DNA of 44,932 bases. Source: Pseudomonadota bacterium (GTDB taxonomy: Bacteria; Pseudomonadota; Gammaproteobacteria; Burkholderiales; Burkholderiaceae_C). Under the pieces are notes generated by a model, which worked only from the letters and a program-made list of their open reading frames with translations, was not told where the DNA came from and ran no database searches. Where the stretch lies: assembly GCA_031119395.1 (NCBI GenBank), contig JAVHYA010000043.1, positions 1-44,932 of the forward strand, in the 5' to 3' direction. Below are positions 18,721 through 25,722 of the stretch, one piece after another (the stretch's first letter is position 1; every line of letters begins with the position of its first letter). The position numbers and the translations under genes are program-made.

Positions 18721-18762
18721 ATGGGCAAGCTCGCAACCCGAGGAGGTGCTCGCCATGGGTAG
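18721..18762 (+). other. Possible 13-codon leader ORF over the hpaD start
   Basis: ATG at 18721, 4 bp after the bug stop, opens a 13-codon frame that ends in TAG inside the second codon region of hpaD. Its opening ATGGGCAAGCTCGCA nearly repeats the hpaD opening ATGGGTAGGCTCGCA 34 bp later. The frame spans the hpaD ribosome-binding site GAGGAGG. It could be a translated leader or simply the relic of a short tandem duplication. Confidence 0.2.
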
Positions 18763-19678
18763 GCTCGCACTCGCCGCCAAGATCACCCACGTGCCGTCGC
18801 TGTACCTGAGCGAGCTCGACGGCCCGCGCAAGGGCAGCCGGCAGGCCGCCATCGACGGGCTCAGGGAGATCGGCCGCCGTTGCCGCGAACTGGGCGTGGA
18901 CACCATCGTGGTGTTCGACACGCACTGGCTGGTCAACGCCAGCTACCACCTGAACTGCGCGCCGCATTTCAAGGGCGTGTACTCCAGCAACGAGCTGCCG
19001 CACTTCATCAGCAACATGCCCTACGAGATCCCGGGCAACCCGCGGCTGGGCAAGCTGCTGGCGCAGGCGTGCAACGCGTGGGGCGTGGAGACGCTGGCGC
19101 ACGACGCGACGACGCTGGGCCCGGAGTACGGCACGCTGGTGCCGATGCGCTACATGAACGAGGACCTGCACTTCAAGGCGATCTGCGTGTCGGCCCTGTG
19201 CACCAGCCACTACCTCAACGACAGCGCCCGCCTGGGCTGGGCGATGCGCCGCGCGGTGGAAGACCACTACGACGGCACGGTGGCCTTCTTCGCCAGCGGC
19301 TCGATGTCGCACCGCTTCGCGCAGAACGGGCTGGCGCCGCAGTTCGCCGACCGCATCTGGAGCCCGCTGCTCGAACGCATGGACCACGACGTGGTGAAGA
19401 TGTGGGAGGACGGCGAGTGGGCCGACTTCTGCGCCATGCTGCCGGAATACGCCGTGAAGGGACACGGCGAAGGCTTCATGCACGACACGGCCATGCTGCT
19501 GGGCGCGCTGGGCTGGTCGGCCTACGACGGGCGCGCGGAGGTGGTGACGCCGTACTTCGGCTCGTCGGGGACGGGGCAGATCAACGTGGTGCTGCCGGTG
19601 ACGCCGCAGGATGGGTCTGCGGTGCCGAAGGCCCAGGCGTCGAGTGCGGAAGGGTTTCAGGCGGTGTCTCGGCTGTGA
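18755..19678 (+). CDS. hpaD: 3,4-dihydroxyphenylacetate 2,3-dioxygenase (LigB type)
   Basis: 307-aa class III extradiol dioxygenase that meta-cleaves homoprotocatechuate to 5-carboxymethyl-2-hydroxymuconate semialdehyde using Fe(II). Candidate metal ligands are His12 (ITHVPSLY) and His57 (VVFDTHWLVN), with a C-terminal Glu in VKGHGEGFMHD. The ATG at 18755 is preceded by GAGGAGG; a GTG at 18746 is in frame but lies inside that ribosome-binding region. It follows the bug gene by 37 bp. After it the operon is interrupted by a 598-bp segment before hpaF. The C-terminal 15 or so residues are variable. Confidence 0.93.
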   Translation: MGRLALAAKITHVPSLYLSELDGPRKGSRQAAIDGLREIGRRCRELGVDTIVVFDTHWLVNASYHLNCAPHFKGVYSSNELPHFISNMPYEIPGNPRLGKLLAQACNAWGVETLAHDATTLGPEYGTLVPMRYMNEDLHFKAICVSALCTSHYLNDSARLGWAMRRAVEDHYDGTVAFFASGSMSHRFAQNGLAPQFADRIWSPLLERMDHDVVKMWEDGEWADFCAMLPEYAVKGHGEGFMHDTAMLLGALGWSAYDGRAEVVTPYFGSSGTGQINVVLPVTPQDGSAVPKAQASSAEGFQAVSRL

Positions 19679-19700
19679 AAGGCTTCGTTTTCTGTGGTCC

Positions 19701-19947
19701 GGACCGGGCCCCGGCAAGGGGGCGGCGGCGCTTCGGTGGAGCGGTCGGCTGCGCCGACTGCCCTGCGATGCTCGGGCGGCCAGGCCGGCGCAGAACTCGC
19801 TGCGTTCACTCCGTTCACTCCGCTCAAACAGCTGCGCCGAGTCAGATCACGAAGCATGCCTGTCCTTCGGCAGGCATGCAGCCCGGCCACCCTGCGCTTC
19901 TCGGCGCTCCACAGGCGCGCCACCGCCCCCTTGCCGGGGCCCGGTCC
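19701..19947 (-). repeat. Structured inverted-repeat element, copy 1 (247 bp)
   Basis: Positions are given on the plus strand; the inferred sense strand is minus. P1: 19701-19731 with 19917-19947, 31 bp with one pair that is G-U on the minus strand (A-C on plus). P2: 19736-19743 with 19905-19912, 8 bp. P3: 19774-19785/6 with 19880-19892, with two or three pairs that are G-U on minus only. P4: hairpin 19854-19862 with 19871-19879. P5: 19786-19793 with 19832-19839, closing a 38-nt loop. P6: GTCGGC with GCCGAC (19744-19749, 19753-19758) and a 3-nt loop, GCA on the sense strand. Every helix has a counterpart in copy 2. I do not recognise it as a named RNA or repeat family. Confidence 0.85.
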
Positions 19948-20008
19948 TGCGCTCGGGTTGAACGACCGCCGTCTCCCTCCTCCTCCAAGTGCACCACCGC
20001 CGGTTCCA

Positions 20009-20256
20009 CGCGCCGTGGAGGGGGGCCTGGGGCGCGGGCGATTTCCGGGGCGGCGAGGCGCGCAGGCCGAGGGGCGGGCGTGCCAGCGCAGCATGGCACG
20101 CTTCAACATCTGACTTGCCGCAGCTGTCTGAGCGCAGTGAACGAAGTGAACGCAGCGAGTTCTGCGGCACCGCCCCTCGGCCGAGCACCGCAGCGGAGTC
20201 TGCGAAGCAGACCGCCCCGGTATGAGCCCGCGCCCCAGGCCCCCCTCCACGGCGCG
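20009..20256 (+). repeat. Structured inverted-repeat element, copy 2 (248 bp)
   Basis: P1: 20009-20039 with 20226-20256, a perfect 31-bp helix unrelated in sequence to that of copy 1. P2: 20045-20052 with 20213-20220, 8 bp. P3: 20065-20077 with 20170-20182, 13 bp. P4: GCGTGCCA with TGGCACGC (20078-20101), 8 bp. A 14-nt linker (20102-20115) follows. P5: TGCCGCAG with CTGCGGCA (20116-20123, 20162-20169), closing a 38-nt loop. P6: GTCTGC-GAA-GCAGAC (20198-20212). Unpaired core segments match copy 1 in length: 12, 14, 38 and 15 nt, with 9, 11, 35 and 12 identities. The element ends 20 bp before hpaF. Confidence 0.87.
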
Positions 20257-20276
20257 CGCCCCGGACGATAGGAACC

Positions 20277-20684
20277 ATGCCCCACCTCGTCATCCTCTAC
20301 ACCCCCAACCTCGACGCCCGCACCGACATGACGGCGCTGTGCCGCCGGCTGGCCGACACGATGCTCGCGCAGCGCGACGAGGACGGCCGCCAGGTCTTCC
20401 CGACCGGGGGCACGCGCGTGCTGGCCTTCCCCGCGGCGCACTACGCGGTGGCCGACGGCAAGGCCGACTACGCCTTCGTGTACCTGAACCTGCGCATGGG
20501 CGCGGGCCGCTCCGACGCTATCAAAAAGAGAGCGGGAGACGCCCTGCTGGCGGGCGTGAAAGCCCATTTCGACCCGATATTCGACACGCAGCTCATGGGC
20601 TGCACCCTGCAGATCGACGAAAGCCCGGGACAGGTCTACGACGGCAAGCACAGTAACCTGCACCCCCTCTTCACCAAGGCCTGA
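20277..20684 (+). CDS. hpaF: 5-carboxymethyl-2-hydroxymuconate delta-isomerase
   Basis: 135-aa CHMI of the tautomerase superfamily, converting 5-carboxymethyl-2-hydroxymuconate to 5-oxo-pent-3-ene-1,2,5-tricarboxylate. Met is followed by Pro (MPHLVILY), the N-terminal proline that acts as general base after Met removal. [16 protein letters not shown] matches the family core. The ATG at 20277 follows GATAGGAACC. A GCTATC-type repeat sequence (20517-20570) is read in frame as [20 protein letters not shown], with no apparent change in protein length relative to the family as I remember it. It is separated from hpaD by the structured-element segment but only 6 bp from hpaH. Confidence 0.9.
   Translation: MPHLVILYTPNLDARTDMTALCRRLADTMLAQRDEDGRQVFPTGGTRVLAFPAAHYAVADGKADYAFVYLNLRMGAGRSDAIKKRAGDALLAGVKAHFDPIFDTQLMGCTLQIDESPGQVYDGKHSNLHPLFTKA
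20517..20570 (+). repeat. GCTATC-type repeat within hpaF
   Basis: GCTATCAAAAAGAGAGC, then a GC-rich spacer, GGCGGGCGTGAAAGCCC and a short AT-rich end. The layout matches copies at 2484-2537 and 26533-26588. It is read in frame inside hpaF without an obvious insertion, so it could be a chance resemblance or a repeat exapted as coding sequence. Confidence 0.45.
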
Positions 20685-20690
20685 CTCCCG

Positions 20691-21491
20691 ATGCTCCCGT
20701 CCGACGTCATCGAACAGCTCGCGGCCGAGCTCCACGCCAGCGAGCGGTCGCGCGTGCAGGTCGAGCACTTCTCCAAGCGCTTCCCCGGCATGACCGTGGA
20801 GGACGGCTACGCCATCTCGCGCGCCTGGGTCAGGACCAAGCTCGCCGAGGGCCGCACCGTGAAGGGCCACAAGATCGGCCTCACCTCCCGCGCCATGCAG
20901 ATCGCCAGCCAGATCGACGAGCCCGACTACGGCACGCTGCTGGACGACATGTTCTTCGCGCCCGGCGAGATTCCTACCGAGCGCTTCATCGCGCCGCGCG
21001 TGGAGGTGGAACTCGCCTTCATCCTGAAATCGCGCCTCGAAGGCGAGGCCGTCACCGTCGACGATGTGCTCGCCGCCACCGAGTACGTGCAGCCTGCCAT
21101 CGAGATCATCGATGCGCGCATCGAGCAGTTCGACCGCCACACCAGGGTCATGCGCAAGGTGTTCGACACCATCTCCGACAACGCCGCCAACGCCGGCATC
21201 GTGCTGGGTGGCGAGCGCGTGCGGCCCGGCGAGGTCGACCTGCCCTGGTGCGGCGCCATCCTGCGGCAGAACGGCGCCGTCGAGGAGACCGGCCTGGCCG
21301 CCGGCGTGCAGGGGCACCCGGCCATCGGCGTCGCCTGGCTGGCGCGCAAGCTCGCGCCCTGGGGCGAGGCGCTGCTGCCCGGCCAGGTGGTGCTGGCCGG
21401 CTCCTTCACGCGACCGGTGGCGGCGAAGCGCGGCGACGCGTTCGATGCCGACTACGGCCGCCTCGGGCGCTTCCAGTTCAACTTCGTCTGA
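20691..21491 (+). CDS. hpaH: 2-oxo-hept-4-ene-1,7-dioate hydratase
   Basis: 266-aa hydratase of the FAH-like/MhpD-HpaH family, adding water to 2-oxohept-dienoate to give 4-hydroxy-2-oxoheptane-1,7-dioate. Seen: [26 protein letters not shown], and acidic metal-site residues in [10 protein letters not shown] and in [10 protein letters not shown]. Length matches E. coli HpaH (267 aa). It starts 6 bp after hpaF and is followed after 14 bp by hpaI. Confidence 0.94.
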   Translation: MLPSDVIEQLAAELHASERSRVQVEHFSKRFPGMTVEDGYAISRAWVRTKLAEGRTVKGHKIGLTSRAMQIASQIDEPDYGTLLDDMFFAPGEIPTERFIAPRVEVELAFILKSRLEGEAVTVDDVLAATEYVQPAIEIIDARIEQFDRHTRVMRKVFDTISDNAANAGIVLGGERVRPGEVDLPWCGAILRQNGAVEETGLAAGVQGHPAIGVAWLARKLAPWGEALLPGQVVLAGSFTRPVAAKRGDAFDADYGRLGRFQFNFV

Positions 21492-21505
21492 AACAAGAGA
21501 TCCGC

Positions 21506-22327
21506 ATGAAGACCCCCCTCAACACCTTCAAGCAGGCCCTTGCCGACCGGCAGGCGCAGATCGGCCTGTGGGTCGGCCTGGCCGACGGCTATGCGGCCGA
21601 GATGCTCGCCGGCACCGGCTACGACTGGCTGCTGGTCGACGGCGAGCATGCGCCCAACGACGTGCGCTCGGTGCTGGCGCAGCTCCAGGGCATCGCCAGC
21701 GCGGCATCCGCACTGCCGCCCGCTGCGACGCGCTCGCACCCCGTCGTGCGCGTGCCGGTCGGCAAGACGGCGCTCATCAAGCAGGTGCTCGACATCGGCG
21801 CGCAGACGATCCTGGTGCCGATGGTCGACACCGCAGCGCAGGCCGCGCAGCTGGTGCAGGCCATGCGCTACCCGCCCGAGGGCATCCGCGGCATGGGCAG
21901 TGCGCTGGCACGCGCCTCGCGCTGGCAGGCCTACCCGCAGTACCTGCACGAGGCCAACGCCCAGACCTGCCTGCTGGTGCAGGCCGAAACGGTGGAGGCG
22001 ATGAAGAACCTCGACGCCATCGCCGCCACGCCCGGCGTGGACGGCGTCTTCATCGGGCCGGCCGACCTGTCGGCCTCGATGGGCCACGTGGGCAACCCCG
22101 GCCACCCGGAGGTGCAGGCCGCGATCGCCGACGGCATCGCCCGCATCCTGAAGGCCGGCAAGGCGCCGGGCATCCTGTCCACCACCGAGGAGCAGGCGCG
22201 CAAATGGCTCGATGCCGGGGCGCTCTTCGTGGCCGTCGGCGTGGACACCATCCTGCTGACCGCTGCGGCGAAACAGCTGCTGGCCCACTACAAGGCCGCG
22301 CCCGCCACGGGGCCGAACGGCTACTGA
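21506..22327 (+). CDS. hpaI: 4-hydroxy-2-oxoheptane-1,7-dioate aldolase
   Basis: 273-aa class II (metal-dependent) pyruvate aldolase of the HpcH/HpaI family, cleaving the hydrated product to pyruvate and succinate semialdehyde, the last step of the pathway. Catalytic and metal residues: His48 in DGEHAPND, Arg82 in VVRVPVG, Glu161 in VQAETVEAM and Asp187 in [10 protein letters not shown]. Length is near E. coli HpaI (262 aa). The stop overlaps an ATG that could extend the next gene. Specificity within the HpcH family is supported by operon context. Confidence 0.94.
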   Translation: MKTPLNTFKQALADRQAQIGLWVGLADGYAAEMLAGTGYDWLLVDGEHAPNDVRSVLAQLQGIASAASALPPAATRSHPVVRVPVGKTALIKQVLDIGAQTILVPMVDTAAQAAQLVQAMRYPPEGIRGMGSALARASRWQAYPQYLHEANAQTCLLVQAETVEAMKNLDAIAATPGVDGVFIGPADLSASMGHVGNPGHPEVQAAIADGIARILKAGKAPGILSTTEEQARKWLDAGALFVAVGVDTILLTAAAKQLLAHYKAAPATGPNGY

Positions 22328-22344
22328 TGCACGGAGACCTCCCC

Positions 22345-22815
22345 ATGGCACGCACACGCCTCGTCGCTCTTGTCGCCACCACCGCCTTCGCCCTCGCGGC
22401 CTGCGCGCCGATGGGCGCCGCACGCCCCACGGCCAGCGCGCAACAGGAAGCCAACCGCCAGGCGGTGCTGGCCTTCTACGAGAAGGGGCTGAACCAGAAG
22501 GACGCCGACGCCGCCTTGCAATACCTCGGCCCGCGCTACGTGCAGCACAACCCCACCGCGCCGGACGGGCCCGAGGGCTTTCGCCAGTTCGTCCACTTCC
22601 TGCGCGAGAAGTTTCCGAAGTCGCACAGCGAGATCAAGCGCAGCTTCGTCGATGGCGACCACGTGATCCTGCACGTGCACGCCGTGCGCGAGCCCGGCAC
22701 GCGGGGCCATGCCATCGTCGACATCTTCCGCCTCGAGAACGGCAAGATCGTCGAACACTGGGACGTCATCCAGCCGATCCCGGAGAAGGCCGCGAACGCC
22801 AACACCATGTTCTGA
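22345..22815 (+). CDS. NTF2/SnoaL-like lipoprotein
   Basis: 156-aa protein with a lipoprotein signal: ATTAFALAAC places the lipidated Cys at about residue 17. A SnoaL/NTF2-like domain follows (about residues 30-150): VLAFYEKGLNQKDADAALQYLG, YVQHNPTAPDG and DIFRLENGKIVEHWDVIQPIPE. Related secreted proteins are widespread and mostly uncharacterised. The ATG at 22345 is preceded by GGAGACC; an alternative ATG at 22327 overlapping the hpaI stop would add six residues. It ends the hpa operon and may act on a periplasmic intermediate, but no activity can be assigned. Confidence 0.8.
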   Translation: MARTRLVALVATTAFALAACAPMGAARPTASAQQEANRQAVLAFYEKGLNQKDADAALQYLGPRYVQHNPTAPDGPEGFRQFVHFLREKFPKSHSEIKRSFVDGDHVILHVHAVREPGTRGHAIVDIFRLENGKIVEHWDVIQPIPEKAANANTMF

Positions 22816-22868
22816 GCCCTCTCCATCCGTCCATCCCGCCCCTTCCCGCCAGCCCCGACACCCGCTCG

Positions 22869-24623
22869 ATGACCACACGCCCCACCGACCCCGCCCACTC
22901 GGGCTTTCGCTCCGAGATCATCCGCCGCGGCACCATCCGCGCGACCACGCGCAGCTTCCTGCACGCACTGGGCCAGGACGACGAGGACATCGCACGCCCG
23001 CACATCGGCGTGTTCCACACCGGCGGCGAGATGAGCCCGTGCAACCTCAACCTGCGCGACCAGGCGCAGCACGCCAAGACCGGCATCTATGCCGGCGGCG
23101 GCACGCCGCACGAGTGCCCGGTGGTGTCGGTGAGCGACGGCCTCACGATGGCCCATTCGGGCATGCGCTTCTCGCTGATCTCGCGCGAACTGATCGCCGA
23201 CAGCGTCGAGGCCTCGGTGCGCGGCCACCAGTGGGACGGCATCTTCGCCATCGGCGCCTGCGACAAGAACCTGCCGGGCCTGATGATGGGCATGGTGCGC
23301 TGCAACGTGCCCTCGGTGTTCGTGCACGGCGGCTCGGCGCTGCCGGGCCAGATGCCCGGCCCCGACGGCCGCGACCTGAACGTGGTCGACACCTACGAGA
23401 CCATCGGCCAGGTGCTGGCCGGCACCGCGACCGAGCGCGACCTGGAGGCGATGAGCCAGGCCTGCCTGCCCACCGCGGGCGCCTGCGCCGGCCAGTTCAC
23501 CGCCAACACCATGGGCATGGTGAGCGAGGCGCTGGGCCTGGCGCCGATCGGCTCGAGCATGGTGCCGGCCGTGTTCAGCGAGCGGGCGCCGCTGATGCGC
23601 CGCGCCGCCAAGCAGCTCATGCAGGCGGTGTTCGCCAGCGCGAGCGGCGGCGGCCCGCTGCCGCGCGACATCGTCACCCGCCAGGCGCTGGAGAACGCCT
23701 GCGCCGTGGTCTCGGCCACGGGCGGCTCGACCAACGCGGCGCTGCACCTGCCGGCCATCGCGCACGAGGCGGGCATCAAGTTCCACCTCGACGACGTGGC
23801 GGAGGTCTTCGCGCGCACGCCGCTCATCGCCGACCTGCGCCCGGGCGGCAAGTACCTGGCGCGCGACGTGTACTACATCGGCGGGGCCGGCGTGATCCTG
23901 CGCACGCTGCTGGCGCAGGGCTTCCTGCACGGCGACGCGCTCACCTTCACCGGCCGCACGCTGGCCGAGGAAGTGGCCGGTGCCAACGACCCGGACGGCC
24001 GGGTGGTGCGCCGCGCCGGCGAGCCGATCACCCGCGACGGCGGGCTGGCGGTGCTCAAGGGCAACCTGTGCCCCGAGGGCGCGCTGCTCAAGACGGCGGG
24101 CCTGAAGACCCTGGTGCACCGCGGGCCGGCGCGGGTGTTCGAGTCGGAGGAAGAGGCGCAGGCGGCCGTGCAGGCCATGCGCTACCAGGCCGGCGACGTG
24201 ATCGTGATCCGCAACGAGGGACCCAAGGGCAGCCCCGGCATGCGCGAGATGCTGGGCATCACCGCCCTGCTCTACGGCCAGGGCATGGGCGACAAGGTGG
24301 CGCTGCTGACCGACGGGCGCTTCTCGGGCGCCACGCGCGGCCTGTGCATCGGCTACGCCGGGCCCGAAGCGGCGGCCGGCGGGCCGATCGCGGCGCTGCG
24401 CGACGGCGACATGGTGTCGATCGACGCCACGGCGGGCGCCCGGTCGATCTCGGTGGACCTGACGGCCGAGCAGATAGTGATGCGATTGAACGAAAAAGGC
24501 GGTGTAAACGCGGGGGTGCCGCACGGTGGGCTGCTGGAAAAATACGCGCTCTCCGTCCGTCCGGCGCACCAGGGCGCGGTGACCCACTCGGGCGCCGTGA
24601 CCTGGCTGCGGGACGAATCCTGA
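22869..24623 (+). CDS. IlvD/Edd-family dehydratase
   Basis: 584-aa Fe-S dehydratase of the IlvD/Edd family, which removes water from 2,3-dihydroxy acids or sugar acids. Cluster cysteines: Cys58 (GEMSPCNLN), Cys131 (GACDKNLPG) and Cys206 (TAGACAGQFTANTM). The LLTDGRFSGATRG active-site segment is present. Classical dihydroxy-acid dehydratase is possible, but the neighbours (Bug receptor, class II aldolase, PanE-like reductase) suggest a catabolic paralogue acting on an aldonic or dihydroxy acid. The start ATG lies 53 bp after the lipoprotein gene with no strong ribosome-binding site. Confidence 0.88.
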   Translation: MTTRPTDPAHSGFRSEIIRRGTIRATTRSFLHALGQDDEDIARPHIGVFHTGGEMSPCNLNLRDQAQHAKTGIYAGGGTPHECPVVSVSDGLTMAHSGMRFSLISRELIADSVEASVRGHQWDGIFAIGACDKNLPGLMMGMVRCNVPSVFVHGGSALPGQMPGPDGRDLNVVDTYETIGQVLAGTATERDLEAMSQACLPTAGACAGQFTANTMGMVSEALGLAPIGSSMVPAVFSERAPLMRRAAKQLMQAVFASASGGGPLPRDIVTRQALENACAVVSATGGSTNAALHLPAIAHEAGIKFHLDDVAEVFARTPLIADLRPGGKYLARDVYYIGGAGVILRTLLAQGFLHGDALTFTGRTLAEEVAGANDPDGRVVRRAGEPITRDGGLAVLKGNLCPEGALLKTAGLKTLVHRGPARVFESEEEAQAAVQAMRYQAGDVIVIRNEGPKGSPGMREMLGITALLYGQGMGDKVALLTDGRFSGATRGLCIGYAGPEAAAGGPIAALRDGDMVSIDATAGARSISVDLTAEQIVMRLNEKGGVNAGVPHGGLLEKYALSVRPAHQGAVTHSGAVTWLRDES

Positions 24624-24651
24624 TCCAGAACACTCCCGAGGAGCGTCCGCC

Positions 24652-25638
24652 ATGAACTTCAACCGCCGCCAACTGCTGCAGACCACGGGCGCGTCCGCCC
24701 TGCTCGCCGGCCTCGGCCAGCAGGCCTTCGCCCAGGCCGGCATCGAGACCGCCACCATCGTCACCGGCTTCGCGGCCGGCGGCACCTCCGACACCATCTG
24801 CCGCCGGGTGGCGCAGAAGATGCAGCCCGACTACGCCAAGGCGGTGGTGGTGGAGAACCGCACCGGCGCCGGCGGCCAGATCGCCATCGGCTACGTCAAG
24901 GGCCGGCCCGCCGACGGGGCGACGATCCTGCAGACGCCGACGTCGATGCTCACGATCTACCCGCACATCTACAAGAAGCTGCCGTACGACCCGGTGGCCG
25001 ACCTGACGCCGGTGACGGTCGGCTGCGTGTTCGACTTCGGTTTCGCCGTCGGCCCCGCGGTCCCGGCCAGCGTGAAGTCGATCAAGGAGTTCCTGGCCTG
25101 GGCCAAGGCCAACCCGGCGGGCGCCAACTTCGGCTCGCCCGCGGCCGGCTCCACGCCCCACTTCGTCGGCGCGCTGATCGGCAAGAGCGGCGACGTCGAA
25201 CTCAAGCATGCCGCCTACCGCGGCACCCAGCCGGCGATGCTGGACCTGCTCGGCGGCAACATCTCGGCCGTCTCGGGCCCGATCGGCGACATCACGCAAC
25301 ATCTCTCGACCGGCAAGGTGCGCATCCTCAGCGTTTCGGGCGAGAAGCGCAGCCGCTTCGCGCCGGACGTGCCCACGCTCAAGGAGCAGGGCATCGACAT
25401 GGCGCACAGCGAATGGTTCGCCTTCTTCCTGCCGGCCAAGGCGTCCTCGGACGTGGTGCTGCGCGTGAACAACGCGATGAAGAACGCGCTGGCCCAGAAG
25501 GACGTGATCGACGGCCTGGGCACCTTCGGCCTGGAGGCCATGTCGTCCACGCCGGGCGAGCTGGCCGAGCTGATCAAGAAAGACACCGCCAAGTGGGCGC
25601 CGATCGTGAAACAGGTCGGCTTCACCGCGGAGGGCTGA
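24652..25638 (+). CDS. Bug-type tripartite tricarboxylate transporter binding protein (second)
   Basis: 328-aa periplasmic receptor with signal peptide FNRRQLLQTTGASALLAGLGQ ending near AFAQ. The Bug-family fold is indicated by TIVTGFAAGGTSDTICRRVA, VVVENRTGAGGQIA, and VPTLKEQGIDMA near the C-terminus. The ATG at 24652 follows GAGGAGCG-like sequence, 28 bp after the dehydratase stop, so both are likely cotranscribed. It is distinct from the first Bug protein of the hpa operon. The ligand is likely an organic acid processed by the adjacent dehydratase or aldolase. No membrane components are nearby. Confidence 0.9.
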   Translation: MNFNRRQLLQTTGASALLAGLGQQAFAQAGIETATIVTGFAAGGTSDTICRRVAQKMQPDYAKAVVVENRTGAGGQIAIGYVKGRPADGATILQTPTSMLTIYPHIYKKLPYDPVADLTPVTVGCVFDFGFAVGPAVPASVKSIKEFLAWAKANPAGANFGSPAAGSTPHFVGALIGKSGDVELKHAAYRGTQPAMLDLLGGNISAVSGPIGDITQHLSTGKVRILSVSGEKRSRFAPDVPTLKEQGIDMAHSEWFAFFLPAKASSDVVLRVNNAMKNALAQKDVIDGLGTFGLEAMSSTPGELAELIKKDTAKWAPIVKQVGFTAEG

Positions 25639-25645
25639 CCCCCGT

Positions 25646-25695
25646 CCGTTCGGGCTGAGCCTGTCGAAGCCCTTCGACAGGCTCAGGGCGAGCGG
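25646..25695. repeat. REP-like palindrome, copy B
   Basis: Near-perfect stem: CCGTTCGGGCTGAGCC and TGTCGAAG against CTTCGACA and GGCTCAGGGCGAGCGG. It lies between the second bug gene and the aldolase gene and is the same family as 7159-7221. Its stability suggests it may protect 3' ends or weaken transcription beyond it. Confidence 0.8.
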
Positions 25696-25722
25696 CAGAT
25701 GCAACCAAGGAGCTCCATCGCC

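Larger units (their letters stand above)
19679..20276. other. 598-bp interruption inside the hpa operon
   Basis: No credible gene. It contains two related, oppositely oriented structured elements (19701-19947 and 20009-20256), separated by a 61-bp spacer with a pyrimidine-rich stretch (GTCTCCCTCCTCCTCC). The outer edges leave only 22 bp after the hpaD stop and 20 bp before the hpaF ATG. Open frames in the region run through the repeats and give Leu-Arg-Ser repeats, which I treat as spurious. Confidence 0.85.

Noticed and set aside
20040-20225. Possible kink-turn (tandem G-A pairs) between P1 and P2 of copy 2
   Set aside because: The 5x5 internal loop could form tandem G-A pairs, but the equivalent 4x4 loop in copy 1 does not conserve them.
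19701-20256. Classical MITE or insertion sequence explanation for the two elements
   Set aside because: The 31-bp terminal repeats of the two copies are unrelated in sequence and no target-site duplication is visible, unlike elements mobilised by one transposase acting on fixed ends. Not excluded, but not supported.
19690-20270. Small proteins with LRSLRSLRS repeats in the hpaD-hpaF gap
   Set aside because: They arise from the 9-nt periodic loop of the structured elements, appear on both strands and cross the inverted repeats; the nucleic-acid structure explains them.
24470-24510. Another GCTATC-type repeat at the end of the dehydratase gene (AGATAGTGATGCGATTG)
   Set aside because: There is no inverted-repeat partner and no GGGCG tail; the AT-rich patch is ordinary coding sequence.
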